This document shows, piece after piece, positions 1 to 6,919 of a DNA stretch of 64,000 nucleotides. A program made the position numbers and the translations under genes. This DNA comes from an uncultured Eubacterium sp. GTDB lineage: Bacteria > Bacillota > Clostridia > Lachnospirales > Lachnospiraceae. Every line of letters begins with the position of its first letter. Within the stretch, counting starts at the first letter, position 1. Location: the NCBI GenBank assembly GCA_934338065.1, contig CAKRGX010000001.1, positions 62,001 to 126,000 on the forward strand, in the 5' to 3' direction. A model generated the notes under the pieces. That model was not told the origin of the DNA, did no database searches, and was given only the letters and a program-made list of their open reading frames with translations.

Positions 1-49
1 ATATTTGTCCAATCTCATAAATTATTACCTCGATTTTCAGAATAACAAG

Positions 50-84
50 AAATATCCCGAAGTGTATCAGGCACTCCGGGATGT
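50..84 (-). terminator. Intrinsic terminator of the HU gene
   Basis: On the minus strand an 11-bp stem (54-64 with 72-82, one G-U pair, 7-nt loop) lies about 30 bases past the HU stop codon. It is followed by a moderately U-rich tail reading ATTTCTTGTT. The stem is convincing; the tail is only fair. Confidence 0.6.
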
Positions 85-114
85 TTCTAAAATACTATAT
101 AACACTGTGAGCAA

Positions 115-390
115 TTATTTGTTCACAGTCTCTTTCAAGGCTTTACCAGCTTTGAATTTAGGTGCTTTAGAAGCAGGAATGCTCATTGGCTGTTTCGTCA
201 ATGGGTTGATGCCCTCTCTAGCTGCTCTCTTAGCAACTTCAAAAGTACCAAAACCAACCAACTGTACTTTACCATCATTCTTTAATTCATCTGTTACAAC
301 ATCGATAAATGCCTTCAATGCTGCTTCGGAATCTTTTTTAGACAATTCTGCTTTCTCAGCCATAGCTGCGATTAACTCAGTCTTATTCAT
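115..390 (-). CDS. hup: HU family DNA-binding protein
   Basis: This is a small (91 aa) histone-like nucleoid protein that binds and bends DNA non-specifically as a dimer. The length is typical of the family. The DNABII signature GFGTFEVAKRAAREG near residues 46-60 and the following NPLT turn lie at the tip of the DNA-binding beta arm. The start is fixed by a strong GAGGAGG ribosome site about 8 bases upstream. A near-consensus SigA promoter at 445-473 and a terminator at 50-84 suggest it is transcribed alone, downstream of spoVT. In Clostridia HU is abundant and often lies beside spoVT, as here. Nothing is unusual about the protein, and the identification is secure. Confidence 0.97.
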   Translation of the reverse strand: MNKTELIAAMAEKAELSKKDSEAALKAFIDVVTDELKNDGKVQLVGFGTFEVAKRAAREGINPLTKQPMSIPASKAPKFKAGKALKETVNK

Positions 391-444
391 GGATCATATC
401 CTCCTCGAAAATATATTTACTAGATTTATTAACCTATACACTTA

Positions 445-473
445 TATATAACCTTTTTAAGCCTCTTTGTCAA
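445..473 (-). promoter_or_regulatory. SigA-type promoter of hup
   Basis: The minus strand reads TTGACA (473-468), a 17-bp spacer, then TATATA (450-445). This is a perfect -35 and a near-perfect -10, 55 bases upstream of the HU start codon. Confidence 0.85.
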
Positions 474-523
474 GCAATTTATGCGAAAATACGCCTTTTC
501 AGGCTTTTTTTCAGGCTTTGCTC

Positions 524-1072
524 TCATTGTTCCATCTGTTTGCCGAGAAAGTTAGCTCCACATAATGCCATCTTCTCTTCCAGGTCGGAAAATGTACGAT
601 CCTTTTCCCTGGAAAGAAGAATTACCGCACCGATTGCATCTCCTTCTGATACGATCGTACTGATTGCCTCCGAATGAATCTCTGTGTCACCTTCATCTGT
701 AATCCTGCAGTAATTATTTTCTCCCCGGACAGCTTTACGGTGTCCCCGTTTTTCCATTAACTGAATCAGATCGGAATGAATATTACAACCGTAAAAATCT
801 TTTTTAGATGGTCCGGCAACCGCTACGATCATATCCCGGTCCGCAACACATACGGTACATTTGGCAACCTGTGCAACAGCCTCTACATATTCGGATGCCA
901 ATTCACCTAATTCGCCGATTGGAGAGTATTTTTTTAAGATGATCCCTCCTTCACGATTTGTAAAGATTTCCAGCGGGTCGCCCTCACGGATGCGTAATGT
1001 GCGCCGGATTTCTTTTGGCACGACAACACGCCCCAGATCATCAATTCTTCGTACAATTCCTGTTGCTTTCAT
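524..1072 (-). CDS. spoVT: Stage V sporulation protein T, AbrB-type regulator
   Basis: SpoVT is a forespore transcription regulator that tunes SigG-dependent genes and spore coat/germination properties. The 182-aa length matches the family. Residues 1-50 form the swapped-hairpin AbrB/MazE-like DNA-binding domain, with the hallmark MKATGIVRRIDDLGRVVVPK start. Residues about 55-180 form a GAF-like sensing domain. An AGGAGGAA ribosome site precedes the ATG. The gene is divergent from a decayed kinase gene and upstream of HU. A sequence matching the SigG consensus sits at 1131-1159, as expected from the known SigG control of spoVT in Bacillus. I see no mutations, and the assignment is secure. Confidence 0.96.
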   Translation of the reverse strand: MKATGIVRRIDDLGRVVVPKEIRRTLRIREGDPLEIFTNREGGIILKKYSPIGELGELASEYVEAVAQVAKCTVCVADRDMIVAVAGPSKKDFYGCNIHSDLIQLMEKRGHRKAVRGENNYCRITDEGDTEIHSEAISTIVSEGDAIGAVILLSREKDRTFSDLEEKMALCGANFLGKQMEQ

Positions 1073-1130
1073 ACTCTATCTTCCTCCTGCTTTTTATATA
1101 CTATTCTTTCCATATTTTGCATTGTATGTG

Positions 1131-1159
1131 TAGTATGTGGAAAACGATGGGATTTATAC
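1131..1159 (-). promoter_or_regulatory. Candidate SigG (forespore) promoter of spoVT
   Basis: The minus strand reads GTATA (1159-1155), a 17-bp spacer, then CATACTA (1137-1131). This fits the SigG consensus gHATR-N17/18-CATNHTA at every defined position. It lies about 60 bases upstream of the spoVT start. No SigA-like -35/-10 pair is apparent there. Confidence 0.65.
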
Positions 1160-1210
1160 ATTTAATGCACTTTCTAAAAATAATTTTTTTACCTATAGTA
1201 GAAAAAACTA

Positions 1211-1219
1211 TGTTATAAT
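1211..1219 (+). promoter_or_regulatory. Extended -10 promoter of the decayed sensor-kinase gene
   Basis: TGT followed by a perfect TATAAT (1214-1219) forms an extended -10 element 43 bases before the remnant ATG. The only -35-like hexamer (TTTACC, 1188-1193) is too far away at a 20-bp spacing, so activity would rely on the extended -10. Confidence 0.5.
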
Positions 1220-1261
1220 CTTTCTGATAGTAATCACATTGTTTTTGAGGAGAATTTTTGT

Positions 1262-1841
1262 ATGTGGCACGTAGAGACAGACGTTTTTGCATTGGTCGTT
1301 TTTGTTATGATGTTACTTAAAACCCGCTTATACCGCAAAGACAAACAGGATCTGCAGGGAAAAGCATACAATTGCATCTTACCTTTCTTATGATACCTTA
1401 TGTCGTTTACTCGCTGCTGGTTGCCAGCAATCCTTTTACCGGATTATTTTTCAAACTTTCCCCGAAATGGAGTACTCACGTGGTATCCTGTTCATGCCTA
1501 TCGGTGTCGGGGCGATCATGTTCTATTCTGCTATTGGTCTTGTCATTGTTCTGTTTCACCGAAAAAAAATCGTTCCCCCTGTCAACGCCCTTTTACTGAT
1601 CACTTTTTTCCTGATTACTGCTATTTTCACCTGGATTCAATTGGCTAATCCGGGATGGCTTATTATCAATGCGGGGTATGCCATCGTATATATATGGTGC
1701 GATCTGACTGTGGAAGATCAGCGCCGCCAGGAACTATATAAAGCATCCAAGCCTCATTACTACGATGCGATCCTGATGGATGTACGTATGCCGGTCATGG
1801 ATGGTATCACGGCAGCTAAACCTTTCCACCTATCTTATTGA
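1262..1841 (+). pseudogene. Decayed hybrid sensor histidine kinase (membrane domain plus receiver remnant)
   Basis: Reading starts at ATG 1262 after a good GAGGAG ribosome site and stops after 43 codons at TGA 1391. The protein sense then continues in a second frame from about 1375 to 1465 (IPYVVYSLLVASNPFTG). It continues in a third frame from about 1467 to 1841, with a hydrophobic membrane region (FLITAIFTWIQLA) and a soluble linker. The end is an abrupt fragment of a receiver domain, YDAILMDVRMPVMDG, whose D would be the phosphoacceptor. N-terminal multi-pass membrane regions of this kind belong to hybrid histidine kinases or diguanylate cyclases. The kinase core is entirely missing, so at least one large deletion and two frameshifts have occurred. 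Promoter and ribosome site survive. Confidence 0.75.
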
Positions 1842-1866
1842 CAATGTGTGAAGGTGAACTTCTAAT
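1838..1866 (+). promoter_or_regulatory. Upstream SigA-type promoter candidate for trpS
   Basis: TTGACA (1838-1843), a 17-bp spacer, then TCTAAT (1861-1866). The -35 is perfect and the -10 is weak. It overlaps the last bases of the kinase pseudogene and abuts a second promoter. Confidence 0.4.
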
Positions 1867-1894
1867 TGACTTTTACAGAAAATGCAATTAGAAT
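1866..1894 (+). promoter_or_regulatory. SigA-type promoter of trpS
   Basis: TTGACT (1866-1871), a 17-bp spacer, then TAGAAT (1889-1894), about 50 bases upstream of the chosen trpS start. The leader that follows carries no T-box signature or terminator hairpin. Confidence 0.65.
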
Positions 1895-1945
1895 GGAACT
1901 AGCTTTAATGGCAGACGTAGAAGCGCCTGCGGAATGGAGGTTATT

Positions 1946-2989
1946 GTGAAAAAGATAATTTTAACAGGAGACCGCCCTACCGGGAAATTGCACGTAGGAC
2001 ATTATGTTGGCTCCTTAAAACGCCGGGTTGAATTACAAAACTCAGGCGAATATGATGATATTTATATTATGATTGCAGATGCTCAGGCATTGACAGATAA
2101 TGCGGACAATCCGGAAAAGGTACGCAGTAATATCTCCGAGGTCGCCCTTGACTACCTTTCCTGCGGACTGGACCCGGAAAAGTCAAATCTCTTTGTACAA
2201 TCATATGTCTCGGAATTGACAGAACTGACTTTCTACTATAGCAACCTGGTTACGGTATCACGATTAAAAAGAAACCCAACGGTAAAATCAGAAATCAATA
2301 TGCGCGGATTTAATTCCAGTATTCCTGTCGGATTCTTTACTTACCCAATCAGTCAGGCTGCTGATATCACTGCATTTAAAGCTACAACAGTCCCTGTCGG
2401 TGAAGACCAGTTGCCAATGATTGAACAAGCCCGTGAGATTGTACGCAGTTTTAATTCTACTTACGATGAAGTTTTAGTTGAGCCAAAAGCATTGCTCCCG
2501 GATAACGAAATCTGCAGCCGGCTCCCCGGAACAGATGGCAAAGCCAAAATGAGTAAATCTCTTGGCAACTGCATCTACCTTTCTGACGAACCGGAAGACA
2601 TACGCAAAAAGATTATGAGCATGTTTACCGATCCGGACCATATACGTGTGGAGGATCCGGGCAAGTTAGAAGGAAATACCGTATTTACTTATCTGGATGC
2701 TTTTTGTAAAGATGAGCTGTTTGCAGAATATCTACCTGATTACAACTGCCTGCAGGAAATGAAAGATCACTATACAAAAGGCGGACTGGGTGATGTGAAA
2801 GTTAAAAAATTCCTTTATTCAGTTATCATGGAAGAATTATCCCCGATTCAGGCACGCCGTAAAGAATTGGAAAAAGATATCCCTGCTGTCATGGAGATTC
2901 TTCATCAGGGAAGTATCAAGGCAAAGGAAGTTGCTGCACAGACTTTGAGCGAAGTCAAACAAGCAATGAAAATTGATTATTTTAAATAA
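1946..2989 (+). CDS. trpS: Tryptophan--tRNA ligase
   Basis: This class I aminoacyl-tRNA synthetase charges tRNA-Trp in the cytoplasm. With the start chosen here it has 347 aa, normal for the bacterial enzyme. The Rossmann-fold nucleotide motif appears as HVGH (residues 16-19) and the second signature as KMSKS (201-205). I chose GTG 1946 over the in-frame ATG at 1934 for two reasons. GGAGG at 1936-1940 is placed correctly only for the GTG, and the family begins with a [16 protein letters not shown] sequence directly after the start. A very strong terminator follows immediately, so the gene is monocistronic. No T-box leader is seen, unlike many Firmicute tRNA-synthetase genes. Confidence 0.95.
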   Translation: MKKIILTGDRPTGKLHVGHYVGSLKRRVELQNSGEYDDIYIMIADAQALTDNADNPEKVRSNISEVALDYLSCGLDPEKSNLFVQSYVSELTELTFYYSNLVTVSRLKRNPTVKSEINMRGFNSSIPVGFFTYPISQAADITAFKATTVPVGEDQLPMIEQAREIVRSFNSTYDEVLVEPKALLPDNEICSRLPGTDGKAKMSKSLGNCIYLSDEPEDIRKKIMSMFTDPDHIRVEDPGKLEGNTVFTYLDAFCKDELFAEYLPDYNCLQEMKDHYTKGGLGDVKVKKFLYSVIMEELSPIQARRKELEKDIPAVMEILHQGSIKAKEVAAQTLSEVKQAMKIDYFK

Positions 2990-3035
2990 GAGTATCCGAT
3001 GGCGGATAACCGCCATCGGATACTCTTATTTTTTT
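2988..3035 (+). terminator. Strong intrinsic terminator of trpS
   Basis: A perfect 18-bp stem (2988-3005 with 3010-3027) with an ATAA loop starts within the trpS stop codon and is followed by ATTTTTTT (3028-3035). It is the strongest hairpin in the window. Confidence 0.95.
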
Positions 3036-3039
3036 AAGC

Positions 3040-3260
3040 TGCCAGCTAGATGACTGCATCTGTATCACTTGCAAGGCTGCTGTTCCATACCCATTTCCCT
3101 GTAAATTTTCATCAATCATGAATCTCCACAACCAATATCTGTCATTAGGGTACTCATATTTCTCATCACAATATATAGCAAAAGGACGAGCGACCTTCTC
3201 GTTTTCTTTTTCTATAAAAGCACACCACCGGCTGCTACAGCAGCCAAAATTACAATTACA
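3040..3260 (-). pseudogene. Relic of a GNAT acetyltransferase
   Basis: The minus strand encodes a short stretch that reads like the core of a GNAT N-acetyltransferase. FAIYCDEK is followed by YPNDRYWLWRFMID and then ENLQGNGYGTAAL, the acetyl-CoA-binding loop. The segment that normally joins the first two blocks is missing. The N-terminus is replaced by unrelated residues, and the C-terminal third is lost next to the trpS terminator. It is therefore a degraded fragment rather than a functional gene. I see no ribosome site at a plausible start. Confidence 0.65.
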
Positions 3261-3309
3261 ATTTTGTATAAAGTAATCGTTTAAAAACAATTACTTTCCT
3301 ATGGTCTAT

Positions 3310-3867
3310 TTATCCAATCTTTTTAATCTGCTTTGCCAGCATCGGTGCAACAATCAATGCAAGAATGATTTTAACCAGATCACCTATAATAAATGGGAAT
3401 ACACAGATAAGAAGGGCTGCCCACAGACCGGTTCCTGTCGAGAAACAAAACCACGCTGTTCCAAATGCGTAAGCGACAGCCGTTCCAACAACCATTCCGG
3501 AAAATCCAACCGCATACTTCATAACTGCTTCCTCCGTCTTTATCTGAATAAAAAGACCACAGATTATTGTCATCAGGATAAATCCAATCAGGTATCCACC
3601 CGTCGGTCCGGCAATCTTTCCCATTCCCCCTTCAAACCCGGAGAACACCGGCAATCCTGCCATTCCCAATAATAAATACACTACATACGTAACAACCGCT
3701 TTCTGCCAGCCCAATACGTAAACACTAAAATAGATAACCAGATTTGTCAATGAAATCGGGACCGGACCAATCGGGATTGAAAAAGGTGCCAGCACACATG
3801 TCAGTGCAGCAAACAACGCCATTAATACCATGTTCTTGACATCGAAAAAACTTGCTTTTTCTTTCAT
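3310..3867 (-). CDS. bioY: Biotin transporter BioY (ECF-type S component)
   Basis: This 185-aa, six-segment membrane protein is the substrate-specific subunit of an energy-coupling-factor biotin importer. The S component binds biotin and docks on shared EcfA/EcfT energising subunits, which are not encoded in this window. BioY hallmarks include an N-terminal MALFAALTCVLAPFSIPIG region and the GPTGGYLIGF motif near residues 88-97. A consensus SigA promoter (3913-3941) and an overlapping inverted repeat that looks like a BirA operator lie directly upstream, implying repression when biotin is plentiful. No biotin synthesis genes accompany it, which fits a scavenging lifestyle. The assignment is confident. 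Confidence 0.95.
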   Translation of the reverse strand: MKEKASFFDVKNMVLMALFAALTCVLAPFSIPIGPVPISLTNLVIYFSVYVLGWQKAVVTYVVYLLLGMAGLPVFSGFEGGMGKIAGPTGGYLIGFILMTIICGLFIQIKTEEAVMKYAVGFSGMVVGTAVAYAFGTAWFCFSTGTGLWAALLICVFPFIIGDLVKIILALIVAPMLAKQIKKIG

Positions 3868-3912
3868 TTTTTCTCTCCATTTCGTATTTTATTATTTTTA
3901 CTTTTCCCTAGA

Positions 3913-3941
3913 AGTATAGCGTATTTTTCCCTTAATGTCAA
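3913..3941 (-). promoter_or_regulatory. SigA-type promoter of bioY
   Basis: The minus strand reads TTGACA (3941-3936), a 17-bp spacer, then TATACT (3918-3913). Both boxes are near-perfect. The -35 is shared with the candidate BirA operator. Confidence 0.85.
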
Positions 3942-3965
3942 CTTATATATTTTTAATAGTTTACA
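3936..3965. promoter_or_regulatory. Candidate BirA operator upstream of bioY
   Basis: On the minus strand the half-sites TGTAAAC (3965-3959) and GTTGACA (3942-3936) form an imperfect inverted repeat with 16 bases between them. The known BirA operators have TTGTwAAC-type half-sites in the same arrangement. The right half overlaps the bioY -35 box, an ideal position for repression. The left half extends into the last codons of spmB. Confidence 0.5.
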
Positions 3966-4488
3966 TTCCTGCAGTTACCAAAACAATGGAAGCAGCCGCT
4001 CCCACGAAAGTAGCCACAAGTGCACCTGCCAGGGTATAGCGGCTTTTGGTGACTTTTGCCGTCATAAAATACACACTCATTGTATAAAAAATTGTTTCTG
4101 AACAACTCATTAAGACGGATGCCAGTGTGCCCAGGTACGAATCCGTACCATACGTTTTGTAAATATCCAGAAGAAGCCCCGTTGCCGCCGAAGAAGAGAA
4201 CATTTTTACAATAAACAATGGGAATAACTGGGCCGGGAAATGCAGGAACTGCACCACCGGGGACAATGCTCCGGCAAACCACTCCATAAAGCCGGACTGT
4301 CTTAGGATGCCGACACCTACCATGAGTCCGATCAGTGTCGGCATAATTTTATATACCGTAATAAAACCATCCTTTGCACCCTCGATAAATTCATCAAAAA
4401 TATCCACTTTTTTGCACATACCATACCCGATCAGGTACAGTATAACAAAAGGTATCATACAATCCGAAATGTAATATAGCAATTTCAC
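3961..4488 (-). CDS. spmB: Spore maturation protein B
   Basis: SpmB (175 aa) is an integral membrane protein. With SpmA it is needed for proper spore-core dehydration and heat resistance in Bacillus and Clostridium. It contains nucleoside-recognition-type (Gate) membrane segments. The region around residues 40-70 (AKDGFITVYKIMPTLIGLMVGVG) and the SSSAATGLLL stretch are typical. Its start overlaps the spmA stop by four bases (ATGA), which indicates translational coupling. Mechanistic detail of the SpmAB pair is not well established in general. The identification from sequence and gene pairing is solid. Confidence 0.93.
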   Translation of the reverse strand: MKLLYYISDCMIPFVILYLIGYGMCKKVDIFDEFIEGAKDGFITVYKIMPTLIGLMVGVGILRQSGFMEWFAGALSPVVQFLHFPAQLFPLFIVKMFSSSAATGLLLDIYKTYGTDSYLGTLASVLMSCSETIFYTMSVYFMTAKVTKSRYTLAGALVATFVGAAASIVLVTAGM

Positions 4489-5081
4489 TTTCCCGCCCCC
4501 TTTCCTTTTCCAAAATGACGTGCAATAACAGCAAAGATTACACCGGCGGCTGTCGATATCAAAGTAGCTATCAGCCCCATACCGATAATGGACGTTGGCG
4601 TTACGGAACCGTATTGGCTCCGGTAGGCAATGATATTTACCGGGATTAATTGCAAAGAAGAAATGTTAATGATCAGAAATGTACACATGTCGGTACTGGC
4701 TCTATGGCTTCCATGATTTAATTTTTTAAGTTCTTCCATTGCTTTTAATCCAACCGGTGTCGCAGCCCAGCCGAGTCCAAGAACATTACTGATAATGTTT
4801 GCCGCCATGTATTCATTCGCTTTATGCCCCCTGGGGACGCCGGGAAATAAAAAAGCAAGAACCGGCCGAAGCGCTTTTGTCAGCGCATCGATGATTCCTG
4901 CTTTTTTTGCAATATTCATAAGTCCTGTCCACATAGACATAATACCAAGCATAGTAATACAAAGTGTAACCGCTTCTTTGGATGAATCGATGGCCGCTGT
5001 GCCGACATCACCAATCCGCCCCATTACCGCTGCAAAAAGGATACCAAGGAGAATCATACATCCCCATAATTTGTTTAGCAT
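4485..5081 (-). CDS. spmA: Spore maturation protein A
   Basis: SpmA (198 aa) is the partner of SpmB and another Gate-domain membrane protein of the developing spore. It shows the diagnostic NEYMAANIISNVLGLGWAAT segment near residues 88-107 and several hydrophobic helices. The start was set at ATG 5081 rather than the in-frame ATG at 5087. The upstream AAAAAAGG element is 7 bases from the former but only one base from the latter. The gene overlaps spmB by 4 bp. It follows a small membrane-anchored gene at a short distance, so all three are probably cotranscribed. No clear SigE or SigG promoter was identified. Confidence 0.93.
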   Translation of the reverse strand: MLNKLWGCMILLGILFAAVMGRIGDVGTAAIDSSKEAVTLCITMLGIMSMWTGLMNIAKKAGIIDALTKALRPVLAFLFPGVPRGHKANEYMAANIISNVLGLGWAATPVGLKAMEELKKLNHGSHRASTDMCTFLIINISSLQLIPVNIIAYRSQYGSVTPTSIIGMGLIATLISTAAGVIFAVIARHFGKGKGAGK

Positions 5082-5140
5082 ATGCATACCTTTTTTCTTT
5101 TATCATATGAATGACAGAACCTTTTTATTCTCCAAACAAA

Positions 5141-5611
5141 CTAAAAATCAGAATTCACAAATGGGATTCCAACAATTACCCTGGTCACTTTATCCTGTTC
5201 ATCATACGATAGGGCAATATTAAGATTAATCTTTTTCCCATTTACATATTTAACCACATCAACTCCATTGGTATAGCCATAAGCGACATAATAATTTTCA
5301 TTTTCCGGATCACTGTTCATCACCTCAGTGCCGCCAAACTCACGGAAAATACTTTTTGTGATCTCCTGTCTTTTTTCCTTGCTGAGCCTTCCCGTGATAA
5401 TTCCTTCCCGGCAAACATTCCCAACCTTTTTGTTACGCATGTCTTCTTGTGCTTCACTGTCTATTACGGCAATGCGGTTTCTGGCAAATGCCTGGGTAAA
5501 AGCTGACCTTGATATATATATTCTTGTCACAAGTGTCTGTACAAAAGCAATTTCCCATAAGAGGATCAACACAGACAGAATGATTTTAAATTTCACTTTC
5601 AAAAAAAACAT
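5141..5611 (-). CDS. Membrane-anchored hypothetical protein, possibly YwmB-like
   Basis: The protein has 156 aa, with a hydrophobic N-terminal anchor or signal segment (residues about 9-27) followed by a soluble extracytoplasmic domain. I do not recognise it firmly. The overall plan of anchor, short alpha/beta domain and a C-terminal strand pair is reminiscent of the YwmB family, which is often linked to sporulation and envelope genes. That link is inference. ATG 5611 is preferred over TTG 5614 because AAAGGG lies at a usable distance only from the ATG. It is immediately upstream of spmA-spmB in the same direction, which suggests a sporulation-time role. Confidence 0.6.
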   Translation of the reverse strand: MFFLKVKFKIILSVLILLWEIAFVQTLVTRIYISRSAFTQAFARNRIAVIDSEAQEDMRNKKVGNVCREGIITGRLSKEKRQEITKSIFREFGGTEVMNSDPENENYYVAYGYTNGVDVVKYVNGKKINLNIALSYDEQDKVTRVIVGIPFVNSDF

Positions 5612-5671
5612 CAACCCTTTCCAAAGCTTTTATAATATGGCTTTTTTATAGGATTGACGTTTTTTATTTTT

Positions 5672-6919
5672 TTATTCATATTTCTTAAAAACAACACTTG
5701 AGTTCTGACCGCCAAAGCCGAAAGAATTACTCATTGCAACATGAACCTCTTTTTGTATTGCCTTATGCGGAACATAATTCAGTGGCACACAGGATTCATC
5801 CAGGTTATCCAGATTTAACGTAGGCGGCACTATTCCGGTGCGGATACATTGAATACAGGTAATTGCCTCTGTAATTCCACCGGCCCCCATCATATGTCCG
5901 GTAGCACCTTTCGTTGATGTTACAGCCATTTCCTTTGCATGATCACCAAACAGTTTTGCGATTGCATTTGTTTCGATTGGATCACCCACTCCCGTGCTTG
6001 TTCCATGTGTATTAATATAATCTACATCATCTGTAGACAGATCTGCATGCTCAATTGCTTTCTCCATGCAGAAAATAGCACCTATCCCATCCGGATGAGG
6101 GCTTGTCACATGATAGCCGTCAGTGCAGTTGGAAAAACCTGCCAGCTCAGCAAGAATCGTTGCGCCACGCTTCCTTGCATTTTCCTCTGTTTCTATAACC
6201 AGCGCACCACCACCTTCACCAATGACAAAGCCATCTCTATCCCGGTCAAATGGGCGGCTTGCCCGCTGTGGATCATCATTATGGGTTGAAAGAGCATGGG
6301 CGGATGTTAGTCCAAGAATAAATAATGGTGCCAAAGCAGATTCTGTTCCCATCGCCAAAACAGCATCTGCCTGACCGGATAAGATCAGCATACACGCCGT
6401 ACTGATAGCATCACCACCGGAAGAGCATGCGGTACTTACCGTCAGACTTGGTCCCCGGTATCCTTTCGCAATCGCCACCTGCGCTGCTGCTTCATTTCCA
6501 ATAATCTTGGGAACAAAACGGGGGCTGACTTTCTTATGCTCTCCTTTACTAACACCATCCTGAGTCTCTGTGATCGGTGCAATACCGCCGAGCGCCGTAC
6601 CAACAACGATCCCCATTCGTTCCGGCTCTGCTGCTTCTCCCGCCTGCTCAATGGCCTCCATTGCAGCCGCATATCCATACTGCATAAAAGGATCCATTTC
6701 ACGTGTCAGTTTCTTTGGCATAAACTTTTCCGGGTCAAAATTCTTCACCTCGGCAGCTATCTTTACAGGCAAGTCAGAAACATCAAATTTTGTAATTCTG
6801 TCTACCCCACATTTCCCCTCTATCAGATTATTCCAATAATTCTCTACTCCTATACCTATCGGTGTCACAGCACCCATACCGGTAATTACCAGCCTGCTAT
6901 TCGATATTTTCATCTTCAT
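5672..6919 (-). CDS. fabF: Beta-ketoacyl-ACP synthase II
   Basis: This elongating condensing enzyme joins malonyl-ACP to an acyl-enzyme intermediate in fatty-acid synthesis. With the chosen start it has 415 aa, the usual FabF length. The catalytic triad is intact: Cys165 in STACSSG, His305 in NTHGTST and His342 in GATGHMMGAGG. The C-terminal NSFGFGGQN motif is present. ATG 6919 is chosen because AAGGAG lies about 10 bases upstream. Reading further upstream would only extend into the preceding gene, which this one overlaps by 23 bases. The partner is an acyl-CoA synthetase, not fabD/fabG/acpP. This may therefore be a specialised second FabF rather than the one in the main fab cluster (inference). 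Confidence 0.93.
   Translation of the reverse strand: MKMKISNSRLVITGMGAVTPIGIGVENYWNNLIEGKCGVDRITKFDVSDLPVKIAAEVKNFDPEKFMPKKLTREMDPFMQYGYAAAMEAIEQAGEAAEPERMGIVVGTALGGIAPITETQDGVSKGEHKKVSPRFVPKIIGNEAAAQVAIAKGYRGPSLTVSTACSSGGDAISTACMLILSGQADAVLAMGTESALAPLFILGLTSAHALSTHNDDPQRASRPFDRDRDGFVIGEGGGALVIETEENARKRGATILAELAGFSNCTDGYHVTSPHPDGIGAIFCMEKAIEHADLSTDDVDYINTHGTSTGVGDPIETNAIAKLFGDHAKEMAVTSTKGATGHMMGAGGITEAITCIQCIRTGIVPPTLNLDNLDESCVPLNYVPHKAIQKEVHVAMSNSFGFGGQNSSVVFKKYE

Noticed and set aside
5..451. Open frame on the plus strand opposite HU
   Set aside because: It lies wholly opposite a secure HU gene, has no ribosome site and reads like low-complexity shadow sequence.
493..504. Short GCCT-GAAA-AGGC hairpin after spoVT as a terminator
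   Set aside because: The stem is only 4 bp and the tail after it on the minus strand is mixed (GTATTTT). Too weak to call.
1372..1599. Separate small membrane gene in the second frame
   Set aside because: It begins without a ribosome site and continues the protein sense of the upstream fragment, so it is part of the frameshifted kinase pseudogene.
1842..1945. T-box riboswitch ahead of trpS
   Set aside because: No specifier-loop arrangement, no TGGNACCGCG motif and no terminator/antiterminator pair could be found.
3301..3672. Plus-strand open frame opposite bioY
   Set aside because: The residue composition (Cys, Asn, Arg rich) is typical of an antisense shadow; bioY on the minus strand is clear.
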